Shown here: positions 46,871 through 55,418 of the stretch, piece after piece
Position numbering within the stretch: the first letter of the stretch is position 1
How the letters are laid out: each line of letters opens with the position of its first letter
Assembly (NCBI GenBank): GCA_016213645.1
Contig: JACQZY010000027.1
Location: 1-64,000, forward strand
Direction: 5' to 3'
Length of the DNA stretch: 64,000 nucleotides
DNA from: Actinomycetota bacterium
Lineage (GTDB): Bacteria; Actinomycetota; Thermoleophilia; Solirubrobacterales; JACPNS01
Made by a program: the position numbers and the translations under genes
Notes under the pieces: model-generated
What the model was told of the DNA's origin: nothing
Database searches by the model: none
What the model saw: only the letters and a program-made list of their open reading frames with translations

Positions 46871-48361
46871 TCAGCCCGCGATCTTGATGTTCTTCGTGAG
46901 CGTTGACATGTTGCCGGCGGCGTCTTTGAGGGTGATCGTCAAAGTTGCCTTCGCGGACTTGCCCCGCGTGAGACGCTTAAACGCGGCCTTGCCCTTCTTT
47001 GTCGGCTTAAGTAAGAGCGTGTTGTTGCCCGCAATCACGCTGCGCGCCGCGACCGTCGCGATCGTCACCGGCTTACGCGCGGCCGCCGAGCCCTTCTTCG
47101 GCATCTTCGGCACGGTCAATACGGCGCCAACCGAACCCGCCTCGTTGCTGTTGAGCTTGAGTTTCAGGCGCTTGGAGAGCTTGCGCACGGCGAGACGTGA
47201 TCCGAGCTTGAGCTGGCCGGCGGGTGGAACGAGGTCGCCGGACACGGGCTCGAACGTAATCTTCACCCGCTCATCGGTGGAGATCCACGTCGCTCCTACC
47301 TGGTCCGTGGAAAAGAGGTCGAACGGGCGCCCTGACCCCTGGTTCTCGGCAAAGTTGAGCGTTGTCCTACCCGTAGCGACGGCGCGTGCCCAGCGCTCAC
47401 CGCGCGGCGAGCAGTGCGGCGTACGACACGACCACGCGCCGACCATCGCACCGGCCTCGACCTGCAAGGCCATCAGGTCACCGCTCGCGTCCACCACACC
47501 GCTAAACGACGGAATCGTGTACGTGTAGGCGGGCGCCCCGGCGTCCTGCGGACGGTACACCTCGATCACGTCACCCGGCAACGGCCTCTTGTCGCCGGTG
47601 AGATCGAGCCGATCGTCGTTGTTATCCGCCAGCGCAGCGCCGGAACGACGCAATACCGTTCGGACGGTGGCGATCGCATTGTCGAGCTCGTCGATGCTCA
47701 CCTCGTACGGGGTTGTCGACGTATCGACCCCCAAGTGCGCGTCAATGTCGATGCAGCGGCCGTCGCCCGGTACGCGTCCGTTGCGAGTTATTTCGTCTCC
47801 CAGTGCGTTCCGGATCTCGACCGAGTAGTCGCCGCCTTCCATGTCGGGAAACGCAAAGGTCGCGGTGTGCGCACCAGGCGTGCGCGTAGCGACAATGGAT
47901 TCAGAAGGGCCGCTGTCGCACGGGTGGTCAAGCCACGTGTACGCGGTCCAACCGTCGTCGGCCAAACCATTTACCACCGGATTTCCCGCACCGGCGGAGA
48001 CCGTAAGCTGAGGCACGGTGAATGTCTCCGTCGGCGGGACGCCGGGCGGATCCGGCAGCACCGGGTCGCCAGAGGGGTGCTGGTAGACCTCGATCACATC
48101 GCCGGATTCGACCGCATGATTGAACCACGCCCATGAACTGCCGGATACCTGGTTGAGTCGATACTGCTGGACTCCCGCTCGCATCACGCGAACCGTCGTG
48201 CGCTTCGACGGATCAACCTTGTCCATCTGAAACCGAGCGCCAGATCCGAGATTCTCGATTTCGTACTGGTAAATCGCCGCGGCGCCGGCTCCTGCCGGCA
48301 GCGCCGCAAGGCACACTACGGCCGCAATCGCGGAAATCAATGAAATTCGTGCCTTACTCAT
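46871..48361 (-). CDS. Exported protein of unknown function, large family member A
   Basis: A 496-residue exported protein. Signal peptide 1-30 (MSKARISLISAIAAVVCLAA, ending GAGAAA). The mature part has two repeated beta units, each carrying a V/I-G-D-V-I-E-V-Y signature (SGDVIEVYQHP about 88, PGDVIEVYRPQ about 275) preceded by an R-V-M or V-L-R-R strand. Then a Cys pair (SCRTPHCSP) and a C-terminal domain: basic strands (LSKRLKLKLNSNEAGSVG), ending LKDAAGNMSTLTKNIKI. It aligns in layout with 50910-52373. I do not recognise the family. Shine-Dalgarno GGAGGGG precedes ATG 48359-48361. Confidence 0.75.
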   Translation of the reverse strand: MSKARISLISAIAAVVCLAALPAGAGAAAIYQYEIENLGSGARFQMDKVDPSKRTTVRVMRAGVQQYRLNQVSGSSWAWFNHAVESGDVIEVYQHPSGDPVLPDPPGVPPTETFTVPQLTVSAGAGNPVVNGLADDGWTAYTWLDHPCDSGPSESIVATRTPGAHTATFAFPDMEGGDYSVEIRNALGDEITRNGRVPGDGRCIDIDAHLGVDTSTTPYEVSIDELDNAIATVRTVLRRSGAALADNNDDRLDLTGDKRPLPGDVIEVYRPQDAGAPAYTYTIPSFSGVVDASGDLMALQVEAGAMVGAWSCRTPHCSPRGERWARAVATGRTTLNFAENQGSGRPFDLFSTDQVGATWISTDERVKITFEPVSGDLVPPAGQLKLGSRLAVRKLSKRLKLKLNSNEAGSVGAVLTVPKMPKKGSAAARKPVTIATVAARSVIAGNNTLLLKPTKKGKAAFKRLTRGKSAKATLTITLKDAAGNMSTLTKNIKIAG

Positions 48362-48681
48362 CCCGATACCCCTCCGGTTTTCATTTTCTTGTGATTTCAG
48401 TCGCCATTTCAACTTCGCGCAGTCCGATCCTGCCCTTTGCCATCCGGCGGTCAATCGTGCGCGCTTCCGATTGCAATCCCCGAGGCGTGCGGCCGTCCGA
48501 GCGAATCTCGATCCGGCCGCGTCTGGAGGTTTGAGCCAAACGAACCCATCCTCACCGCCTAAAAAGGGCCGACGCCCCCGAAGGAGCCCCGGCCCTGAAC
48601 TGGGGCGGCGGCGCGCAGGTCGCGCGCCGGGCACCCCGTTCCCGCATTACGCGGGGACGCTTGTGTTTGACGGCGCCGCCG
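48362..48681. other. 320-bp spacer between hpf and the secreted protein gene
   Basis: Holds the hpf terminator (48561-48596), a GGCGCGC/GCGCGCC hairpin just before it, and presumably the promoter of the secreted-protein gene. No gene seen. Confidence 0.55.
48561..48596 (-). terminator. Intrinsic terminator of hpf
   Basis: Minus strand: AGGGCCG stem closing on CGGCCCT with an inner GCTCC-TTCG-GGGGC hairpin, followed by TTTTT. Confidence 0.8.
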
Positions 48682-49065
48682 CTAGGGCTGCGCCCCTTCC
48701 GCGAGCACGTTGCCGAACTGCGGGGTGATGAACTTGCCGCCGCCGGATTTGTGCGCCTCGCGGCGATGGCTGCGCTTTTCGCGGTGCCGCTCGAGCTGGC
48801 GGCCGAGTTCGTCGGAGACCTCGTGGATCGCGTGTTTCATCTCGAACGAGCTATCGCTGGCGCGGAGCTTGGTGCCCTTCAGATAGAGCACGGCATCACA
48901 GACAAACTGCTCGGCGATCGCCGGGTTGCGCTCCTCGCTGAACTCAAGCTCGAGGCGAGCAAGCTCTGATACCTGACGGGAAACCTTTTCAAAACGACGC
49001 TGCGCGTAATCGCGAAGTTCGTCCGTGATGGCCACTCCATTGCGCGTCCTGATCTCGATCTGCAT
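48682..49065 (-). CDS. hpf: Ribosome hibernation-promoting factor, short form
   Basis: Binds the 30S decoding region in stationary phase and inactivates ribosomes. The 127 residues show the HPF/YfiA fold: MQIEIRTRNGVAITDELRDY, helix YAQRRFEKVSR, strand ELEFSEERNP and helix FEMKHAIHEVSDELGRQLERH, then a short tail. The C-terminal dimerisation domain of the long form is absent, which is unusual for actinobacteria, where long HPF is common. ATG 49063-49065 has an AAGGAG 8 nt upstream; a longer 12-codon start is unlikely. Intrinsic terminator downstream. Confidence 0.9.
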   Translation of the reverse strand: MQIEIRTRNGVAITDELRDYAQRRFEKVSRQVSELARLELEFSEERNPAIAEQFVCDAVLYLKGTKLRASDSSFEMKHAIHEVSDELGRQLERHREKRSHRREAHKSGGGKFITPQFGNVLAEGAQP

Positions 49066-49160
49066 GTCATTAGCTCCTTGATTTGAAGCCGATCGGATCA
49101 CCGGAGGCGCAACGCGCGCTAGGCGATCCGGTCAGTCGTTCGTACGCCGAATCGCCCGAG

Positions 49161-50054
49161 TTATCGGCATCTCTCGATGCCCGTGCCGGGATGTGCGCCC
49201 GCGCCTGCAAACGTCAGAGCCCGTACCTCGGATCCGAATCGCCTGCGAATAGCAAAAGCGCATACCTCCAATGTAACGCCTGTGGTGACGACGTCGTCGA
49301 GCAATACGACATTTGTCGGAAATTCGGTCGATTTTCGCGGATGGCGGATCGGCTGTGACCGGGCCCGAAACGCGGCCGGATCAAGCGCCAGGCGGCGCGA
49401 ACGCGGCAGGCCGGTCTGCGGCGGCGACGACGACGTGCGCTCCAGACAATCGCAAAACGGCAGCCGCCCCACACGCGCCAGTTCGCGCGCGAGCAGCAAG
49501 CTTTGGTTGTAGCCGCGCAGTCGCTGGTGAACAGGATGCGCCGGCACCGGAACCAGCAGCGCACCGTCGAGCATGCCGGACGGCACTCGCGCTGCGATCA
49601 ATCGTGCCATCTCGTTTGCCACCGCCACGGCGGAGCGGTACTTGAGCGCGTGCACGAGATCGCGGGCGGGCCACTCCATCGGGAAGGCCGCGAACAGCGC
49701 GGTGAGCGCGCCGGTGGCCGGGACCACGCCGTCGCGGGTCCGATCTGTCTGGCCGCTCCAGGAGCGACGGCCAAGGTCCGGTGGAGCCGGGAAGCCGCCT
49801 CCGACAAGCGGCCAATTGCCGAAATCGTCTCCACCCGTCCCCGTCGGCAAATCCATGATCGCTGCTTCGCATGCCCCGCAGAGGACCGCGCCGATCGGCG
49901 TTGGGGAGTCACACGCGACGCAGCGCGGCGGCGCCAGCAGCGCGGCCACCCGGCCGATCAACCGGCGGGCTCCCGCTGCCGTTGCCTCTCCTCTGCCGGG
50001 ACACACGCATCGATCCTGCCTGGCCGCCGGTAACGAAACAAGACCGAAATGCAA
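49161..50054 (-). CDS. ComF-family phosphoribosyltransferase-like protein
   Basis: A ~280-297-residue protein. N-terminal zinc ribbon with two Cys pairs (PPRCVACDS and LCGACEAA, about 43-63), then a PRTase domain with ALKYRSAVAVANEMA, VPVPAHPVHQRLRGYNQS, a QTGLPRSRR stretch and the PRPP motif VVLLDDVVTTGVTLE near 260. ComF proteins act in natural transformation in some bacteria and are often present without it, so no competence is implied. The start is unsure: TTG 50052-50054 gives the length used here; GTG 50004-50006 is a plausible shorter start. Confidence 0.88.
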   Translation of the reverse strand: MHFGLVSLPAARQDRCVCPGRGEATAAGARRLIGRVAALLAPPRCVACDSPTPIGAVLCGACEAAIMDLPTGTGGDDFGNWPLVGGGFPAPPDLGRRSWSGQTDRTRDGVVPATGALTALFAAFPMEWPARDLVHALKYRSAVAVANEMARLIAARVPSGMLDGALLVPVPAHPVHQRLRGYNQSLLLARELARVGRLPFCDCLERTSSSPPQTGLPRSRRLALDPAAFRARSQPIRHPRKSTEFPTNVVLLDDVVTTGVTLEVCAFAIRRRFGSEVRALTFAGAGAHPGTGIERCR

Positions 50055-50065
50055 AAATTCAGCTA

Positions 50066-50398
50066 ATGAACAGTCACAGAAGTCTTACGGGAGGCAGCTC
50101 GTTCGGCGCGGACGGCGCGAGGGTGACCGTTACGGGCGTCGTGCACTTCTTTTGGGATGCAGGCGAAGGCGCCTCGGGCCACATGACGGTCAACATCGAA
50201 ACCGACGATCCGCTGATGCCAAATACCTACGACCTCACCGGCGAACTGCGCAGCCGAGTGATCGGTCAGATGGAGGAGGGCCGCCGAATCGAGATCGACT
50301 ACGTGGTCGAACCGCACGAGATCGTCGACCACGACGGCGTCGTGACCGACGGCCGACGGCCGCGGATCCTGGACGTCAGGATCGGCGACCGGGCCTGA
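50066..50398 (+). CDS. Small conserved-looking protein of unknown function
   Basis: A 110-residue protein with no signal peptide. It is acidic and beta-rich: ARVTVTGVVHFFWDAGEGAS, HMTVNIETDDPLMPNTYDLTGEL, then EEGRRIEIDYVVEPHEIVDHDGVV. Codon position pattern looks genuine and it fills the gap between divergent comF and the convergent secreted gene. I do not recognise the family. ATG 50066 is chosen as the first ATG; upstream readings overlap comF. Confidence 0.6.
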   Translation: MNSHRSLTGGSSFGADGARVTVTGVVHFFWDAGEGASGHMTVNIETDDPLMPNTYDLTGELRSRVIGQMEEGRRIEIDYVVEPHEIVDHDGVVTDGRRPRILDVRIGDRA

Positions 50399-50404
50399 CG
50401 GCCG

Positions 50405-50866
50405 TCATACGCAGGACGGCACTCCGAGCTTGCTCAGCTCGTCGTTGGTGTACACCGTGAGCATCTGGGACGTCTTGCTGGTGACGGTCTTTCCGGTGAC
50501 GCTGCTCTTGTACGTGAACGAGCCGTCAAACGACCACTGCGCCCCGGCGGTGTAGCCGAGAAACGTTCCGATGTTGACGTAGTCGTTCGGCTTGAGCGTT
50601 AGCGACTCTGCCACGCGCACCTCACCGGTCTGCGGGTTTGTGAGCTTGTACGACACGTTGATCTTGCTGGGCTTCTTGGCGTTCTTGGCTTTGACCTTGG
50701 CCTCAAAGCCGACCGCCATTCGCACCTTGTCGGGAGCGACGCTGCAGTCGGCCACCGAGAAGTAATTGACCGATACGCGCAGCGATTTCTTCGCCGCACT
50801 CGCCGGCGCGGTCATCAGGCCGGTCGCCAGCAAGGCGAGCGCGGCCGTCTTTACGGCTCTATTCAT
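50405..50866 (-). CDS. Small exported protein, family B member 1
   Basis: A 153-residue exported protein. Signal peptide 1-24 (MNRAVKTAALALLATGLMTA, ending ASA). The mature domain is beta-rich: SLRVSVNYFSVADCSVAPDKV, then KINVSYKLTNPQTGEVRVAESLTLKPNDYVNIGTF, with Cys near residue 42 and at the end (PSCV), which may form a disulfide. It shares layout and motifs (Y-x-x-V-x-x-C, a VxYK-TxxxTGxV stretch, LTLKP, YTAGxQxS) with the 52504-52980 gene, so the two are paralogues. Shine-Dalgarno AAAGGA. No known family recognised. Confidence 0.75.
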   Translation of the reverse strand: MNRAVKTAALALLATGLMTAPASAAKKSLRVSVNYFSVADCSVAPDKVRMAVGFEAKVKAKNAKKPSKINVSYKLTNPQTGEVRVAESLTLKPNDYVNIGTFLGYTAGAQWSFDGSFTYKSSVTGKTVTSKTSQMLTVYTNDELSKLGVPSCV

Positions 50867-50909
50867 TCAGTGTCCTTTCGATATACCGGAACCGCGGGCG
50901 CGGGCCGGA

Positions 50910-52373
50910 TTACTTGTTGACCGCAAGCTTTGTTTTTTTCGTCACCGTCGACGCGTTTCCGGCGGCGTCTGTGAGCGTGACCGTAACGGTGGCGGCTGAC
51001 GACCTGCGGCTCTTGGCGATGCGCTTGAACGCCTTTCTGCCTGCTTTGGTGAGCTTCAGCGAGATTGTGTTGGCGCCGACCTTGAGCGTCGCCTTCGCGC
51101 CGGCCAGCTTGACGGAGCCCTTGGCCGCGGCACGGGGCATCTTGGGGACCGTCAGCGCGACGATCGCCGCTCCCGCCTCGTCGCTGCGTAGCCGTATTCG
51201 TATCTTCCGCCGTAGGTTCAGGCGCTTGGCCACGGTCAGCTTGCCGGTGGGCGGCGAAAGGTCGCCTGGCACGAGATCAAACGAAACGCTGAAGTGCTCG
51301 TCCGGCGAATACCACCAACCCGATGCCTGATCGTCGGACCGGACGTCGATCTTGTCTCCGAAGCCTTCGGGCTTCGTGAAGTCGAAGATCGTCTTGCCCG
51401 CGGCTGTATCGCGCGCCGTCCGCACCGTCTGAGCCGCGCAATCGGCGACTCGGCAAATCTCCGCGTTGATCGTGGACGCCGCCGGTGCGTCCACCGCCGC
51501 GCGGTCGCTGCCGGCGTCGAACACTCCGCTCAGGCCGGGGATCGTCCACGCCATCGACGGCGAGGCGGCATCCTTGGGCCGGTAGAGCTCGACCACATCC
51601 CCCGGCTGCGGTTTCTGGCCGGCAGTCAGCAGCAGCGAATAATCGTCCTTCGATGCGACAACCAAGCCGCGGCGGCGCAGCAGGACTTTCGTCGTCGGCG
51701 CCGCGTTCGCGTCCAATCCCGTCACCGCGACGCGATACGGGTACTGCTCGAAGTAGCCGTAGCTTCGCGAGGCGGCATCAACGTAGGTGCAGTTGGCGTC
51801 GCCGAAGACACTGTTGCGAATCCCCACGGTGTCGCCGTCGGGCTGTGTGAGCTTGGCGTAAAGCCAGTCGCCGGACTGAATCGGCATCGCGAACGTGGCG
51901 CTGAAAGCGCCTGGCGTCCTCACGGCGCTCGCCGAATCGCTGTCCTCGGTGCATGCGAGCACATGACGAACACGCACCAGCGACCCGTCTTCCGCGATAC
52001 CGCTCACCACGGGGCTGCCTGGGGTCCCGCCGACGGTGAAGGGAGGGATTGTGAAGATTTCCGTGGGCGCGGTCACCGGCGGATCGGCGGGGTAAACCGC
52101 GCCCTGGTAAACCTGAACCACGTCACCGGGCACCAAATCGCCTGGCACGCTGATGCGATCGTAACCCGCGTCCTGGTTCTGGCGAGCGATCTGCGCCACG
52201 CCGTGCATCAAGCGGACGGTTGTGAGTTTCGAGAAGTCCAGACGGGACACGGCGGCGTACGAATAGTCCACCGTAAACGTGTATTTAACTTCCGCGACCG
52301 CATCGGCCGGGCCGAGCGCGGCGAGCGCGGCCAGCAGGAGCAGCGCCGAAATTAGAACGCGCGAAGACGGCAT
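50910..52373 (-). CDS. Exported protein of unknown function, large family member B
   Basis: A 487-residue exported protein. Signal peptide 1-27. It repeats the layout of the 46871-48361 protein: a PGDVVQVYQG unit near 85, a PGDVVELYRPK unit near 262, a Cys pair (ICRVADCAAQ), a SFDLVPGDLSPPTGKL linker (EPVSGDLVPPAGQL in the paralogue), basic strands (LRRKIRIRLRSDEAGAAIV) and the shared ending LTDAAGNASTVTKKTK. Two further Cys lie in the first half (HVLACTED, DANCTYV). Function unknown. It lies between two members of the small family on the same strand, so all three may be co-expressed. Confidence 0.75.
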   Translation of the reverse strand: MPSSRVLISALLLLAALAALGPADAVAEVKYTFTVDYSYAAVSRLDFSKLTTVRLMHGVAQIARQNQDAGYDRISVPGDLVPGDVVQVYQGAVYPADPPVTAPTEIFTIPPFTVGGTPGSPVVSGIAEDGSLVRVRHVLACTEDSDSASAVRTPGAFSATFAMPIQSGDWLYAKLTQPDGDTVGIRNSVFGDANCTYVDAASRSYGYFEQYPYRVAVTGLDANAAPTTKVLLRRRGLVVASKDDYSLLLTAGQKPQPGDVVELYRPKDAASPSMAWTIPGLSGVFDAGSDRAAVDAPAASTINAEICRVADCAAQTVRTARDTAAGKTIFDFTKPEGFGDKIDVRSDDQASGWWYSPDEHFSVSFDLVPGDLSPPTGKLTVAKRLNLRRKIRIRLRSDEAGAAIVALTVPKMPRAAAKGSVKLAGAKATLKVGANTISLKLTKAGRKAFKRIAKSRRSSAATVTVTLTDAAGNASTVTKKTKLAVNK

Positions 52374-52503
52374 TATTGAAATCTCCCGAATGGATGCATG
52401 CGCCGGGCCGAGACTCAGCGGCGCTACTGCGCGACGGACGAAATAGGCCCGGTGGGACCCGTTCAGACTTAAAACCGAGTATACGGCGGACGCATGCAGT
52501 CCC

Positions 52504-52980
52504 TTAGCCCGCGGCGCAGGCGGGCGGCGCGGTAGCCGCTCCGTCCATCATCTCCACCGTCGGGGCGCTGTCGGGCAAAACCGAATGCGACCGCAGCGTG
52601 CGTCCGGTGAGCGGCGACTTGAACGAGGCGTCAAGCGTGACCGACAACTGCTGGCCTGCCGTGTACTGCGTCTCCAGGCCGATCTTGTAGAACTTCTTCG
52701 GCTTGAGCGTCAACCGCTGCGAGACCATCACCTGGCCCGTGGAACTGTCGGTCACGTTGTACTTGATCATCACCTTCTTCGGCAACGGTGAGTTTTTGCG
52801 CTTGATCTTCGCCTTGAAGGTGTATGACCAGCGCACCTGATCGGTGGACGCGCGGCAGAAGTTGACGACACCCATGTAAGGAGTCACGTAGAGCTTGCTC
52901 GTGGCGGCCGGCGCGGATGGCGCGAGCGCCGCGACTGTGAGCAACGTGGCGAAAATCGCGACTGCAAAACGTGTCTTCAC
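52504..52980 (-). CDS. Small exported protein, family B member 2
   Basis: A 158-residue exported protein. Signal peptide about 1-24 (VKTRFAVAIFATLLTVAALA, ending APAA). The mature domain parallels the 50405-50866 protein: YMGVVNFCRASTDQVRWSY, KKVMIKYNVTDSSTGQVMVS, LTLKPKKFYKIG, YTAGQQLSVTLDASFKSPLTG, and two Cys (NFCRAS and PACAAG). GTG 52978-52980 is fixed by AAGGAG six bases upstream; the longer TTG start is rejected. Unknown function. Confidence 0.75.
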   Translation of the reverse strand: MKTRFAVAIFATLLTVAALAPSAPAATSKLYVTPYMGVVNFCRASTDQVRWSYTFKAKIKRKNSPLPKKVMIKYNVTDSSTGQVMVSQRLTLKPKKFYKIGLETQYTAGQQLSVTLDASFKSPLTGRTLRSHSVLPDSAPTVEMMDGAATAPPACAAG

Positions 52981-53039
52981 TTGTGACTCCTTCGGGGGGA
53001 TCAACGATCTGGCGTCAGCCTACGGCACTTATCGGCCGT

Positions 53040-54077
53040 TTACGCCTGTCCCCGCGACACGGCTGGACTTCCGTCCGGCGAACGCAGGTTGGCCATGATG
53101 TCGCCGTGGCCGAGAATCGCGCCGATCGCGATTGTGCCTGCCGGGACCTCTCCGCCCGGAAAGACGATCGAATCGCGCACCGCGGCGCCCGCGCCGATCT
53201 TCGCGCCGTCGCCCACGATCACCGGTCCGATCAGCCGCGCGCCCTCGCCGATCTCGCAGCCTCGGCCCACCCAGACGGGACCTTCGACCGATTCGGCGGC
53301 GGCGAGCGCGTCCGCATCGGCCGCATAAACGCCGTCCGCGGCGCCGGTGCCCTCCACGCCCAGGTCGAGCGCGCCGGTCAGCGCGTCAAACGTGCCGGTG
53401 CGAAGTTCGCCCAGGGAACCGACGTCGTTCCAGTATTCCTCGATCTCGTGGATATAGAACGGGACGTCGTTCGCAAGCAATGCCGGAAACACGTCCTGCG
53501 CCCAGTCCGCGAAGTCCGTCTCGGGGAAGTAGTCGAAGATCTCCGGGCTGAATACGTAAATACCGCAGTTGCCCAGATCCGACAGCGCCTCGGCCGGATC
53601 GGGCTTCTCCTGAAAGCCGGTGATTCGGCCATCGGCGTCGTGCAAAACCACGCCGTATTCGCGAGTGTCGTCTACGCGCTTGACCGTCAGCGTGGCGACG
53701 CCGCCGCTCGCGCGGTGGCGCTCGACCAGCGCGGTCAGGTCGATGTCCGTGAGCGCGTCGCCGCTGATGATCAGGAACGGCTCGTCGCCGAAATGGTCAC
53801 GCACGCCACGCACTCCGCCGGCCGTGCCCAGCAGCTTGGGCTCGTAGTTGTAGGCGAGCTCCACGCCGAAGGCGGAGCCGTCGCCAAAGTAGTCGCGGAT
53901 CGTGTCCGGGAAGTAGTGCAGATTCGCGACCGCCTGCGTAAAGCCGTGGCGTTCGATCAAGCCCAGCAGGTGCGCCATCACCGGCCGGTCGATCACCGGC
54001 ACCATCGGTTTGGGGATCTTGTACGTGATCGGCTTCAGCCGGGTGCCCAGTCCGGCCGCCAGAACCATTGCCTTCAT
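53040..54077 (-). CDS. Sugar-1-phosphate nucleotidyltransferase (GDP-mannose pyrophosphorylase-like)
   Basis: Makes a nucleotide-sugar from a sugar-1-phosphate. The 345 residues start MKAMVLAAGLGTRLKPIT (nucleotide-binding loop), with IPKPMVPVIDRP, the ISGDALTDIDL metal Asp, the FQEKP sugar-binding segment and VGSLGELRTG. From about 245 a left-handed beta-helix of hexapeptide repeats follows (VWVGRGCEIGEGARLIGPVIVG). Closest in feel to mannose-1-phosphate guanylyltransferases; glucose or another substrate is possible. Last gene of the ugd-to-here cluster; Shine-Dalgarno AAAGGTGA upstream. A second paralogue is at 56508-57617. Confidence 0.85.
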   Translation of the reverse strand: MKAMVLAAGLGTRLKPITYKIPKPMVPVIDRPVMAHLLGLIERHGFTQAVANLHYFPDTIRDYFGDGSAFGVELAYNYEPKLLGTAGGVRGVRDHFGDEPFLIISGDALTDIDLTALVERHRASGGVATLTVKRVDDTREYGVVLHDADGRITGFQEKPDPAEALSDLGNCGIYVFSPEIFDYFPETDFADWAQDVFPALLANDVPFYIHEIEEYWNDVGSLGELRTGTFDALTGALDLGVEGTGAADGVYAADADALAAAESVEGPVWVGRGCEIGEGARLIGPVIVGDGAKIGAGAAVRDSIVFPGGEVPAGTIAIGAILGHGDIMANLRSPDGSPAVSRGQA

Positions 54078-54134
54078 TGCTTGTGACTCACCTTTCTCAA
54101 AATCTTCATCATCGTGTCCGCTGATGCGCGGCCT

Positions 54135-55418
54135 TCAGGTGCCCTGTTCCCAGGTGTCAAGGTACTTGCGTTGCACGTCGGTCAGCGTGTCGATGTTCAC
54201 GCGCAGCGACTCCAGCTTGAGCGCCGCGATCTGCGCGTCGATCTCCTCGGGCACAACGTACACGCGGTTGTCCAGCCCGGCGCCGTGCTTGACCAGATGC
54301 TCGGCCGCCAGTGCCTGGTTGGCAAAGCTCATGTCCATCACCGCGGCGGGGTGACCCTCGGCAGCGGAGAGATTGACCAGGCGACCGTCGGCCAACAGGT
54401 GAATACGGCGTCCGTCGTTGGTGCGATGACGCTCTACGAGCGGTCGCACTTCCTCGCGCTCGGCGGTGATCGCGGAGAGGTCGTCTTTGTTGATCTCGAC
54501 GTCGAAGTGACCGGCGTTGCAGAGGATCACGCCGTCTTGCATCACGTCGAACATCTCGCCCGCGACGGCGTCGCGGTTGCCGGTGACGCTGATCATCACG
54601 TTCGCGCGCGCCGCCGCCTGTACTCCCGTCAGCACCTCAAAGCCGTCCATCACGGCCTCCAGCGCGCGCAACGGATTGACCTCGCAAACGATCACGTGCG
54701 CTCCCAGGCCGCTCGCGCGCATCGCAACGCCCTTGCCGCACCAGCCGTAGCCGATCACCGCGACCGTGCGGCCGGCGATCAGGATGTTGGTGGCACGGAT
54801 GATGCCGTCCATCGTGGACTGGCCGGTGCCGTAGCGGTTGTCGAAGAGATGCTTGGTCATCGCCTCGTTCACGGCGATGATCGGGTACTCCAGCTTGCCC
54901 TGGCGTTCGAGCGCTTTCAGGCGAACCACGCCGGTGGTGGTCTCCTCCGTGCCGCCGATGATCTCGGGGATCTGCTCGCGGCGGCGAGAGTGCAGCGTGC
55001 TGATGACGTCGGCGCCGTCGTCCATCGTGACGTGCGGGCGGATGTCGCAGACGGCGTCAATGTGGCGGTAGTAGGTGTCCGTGTCTTCGCCGTGAATCGC
55101 GAAAACGCCGCAGTCGTAGCGGTCCACCAGCGCGGCGGCCACGTCGTCCCGGGTGGAAAGCGGGTTTGACGCGCACAACGCAACCTCCGCCCCGCCCGCG
55201 ATCAGGGTGCGCATCAAATTCGCCGTCTCCGTTGTCACATGCAGGCACGCGCCCACGCGGATGCCGTCCAGAGGACGCTCGCGCTCGAAGCGCTCGCGGA
55301 TCTTCGCCAGCACCGGCATCTCGTTGTCGGCCCAGTCGATGCGCGTGACGCCACCGGCGGCCTGCGCGCGATCGGCGATGTCGTACTTCGGAGTCAAGAT
55401 CTTCACCGCGGGCGTCAC
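54135..55418 (-). CDS. ahcY2: S-adenosylhomocysteine hydrolase homologue, short (archaeal/Thermotoga-like) form
   Basis: A 427-residue SAHH homologue: substrate domain LHVTTETANLMRTL and NEAMTKHLFDNRYGTGQS (catalytic Lys-containing segment), NAD-binding VIGYGWCGKGVAM, and the C-terminus ends RKYLDTWEQ. It lacks the ~40-residue bacterial insertion and the terminal KPEHYRY tail present in the ahcY at 35601. This is the pattern of archaeal and Thermotoga enzymes, some of which act on S-inosylhomocysteine. GTG 55416-55418 overlaps the preceding isomerase gene stop (GTGA). Location in a sugar-nucleotide cluster is odd for a methyl-cycle enzyme; substrate is open. Confidence 0.88.
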   Translation of the reverse strand: MTPAVKILTPKYDIADRAQAAGGVTRIDWADNEMPVLAKIRERFERERPLDGIRVGACLHVTTETANLMRTLIAGGAEVALCASNPLSTRDDVAAALVDRYDCGVFAIHGEDTDTYYRHIDAVCDIRPHVTMDDGADVISTLHSRRREQIPEIIGGTEETTTGVVRLKALERQGKLEYPIIAVNEAMTKHLFDNRYGTGQSTMDGIIRATNILIAGRTVAVIGYGWCGKGVAMRASGLGAHVIVCEVNPLRALEAVMDGFEVLTGVQAAARANVMISVTGNRDAVAGEMFDVMQDGVILCNAGHFDVEINKDDLSAITAEREEVRPLVERHRTNDGRRIHLLADGRLVNLSAAEGHPAAVMDMSFANQALAAEHLVKHGAGLDNRVYVVPEEIDAQIAALKLESLRVNIDTLTDVQRKYLDTWEQGT

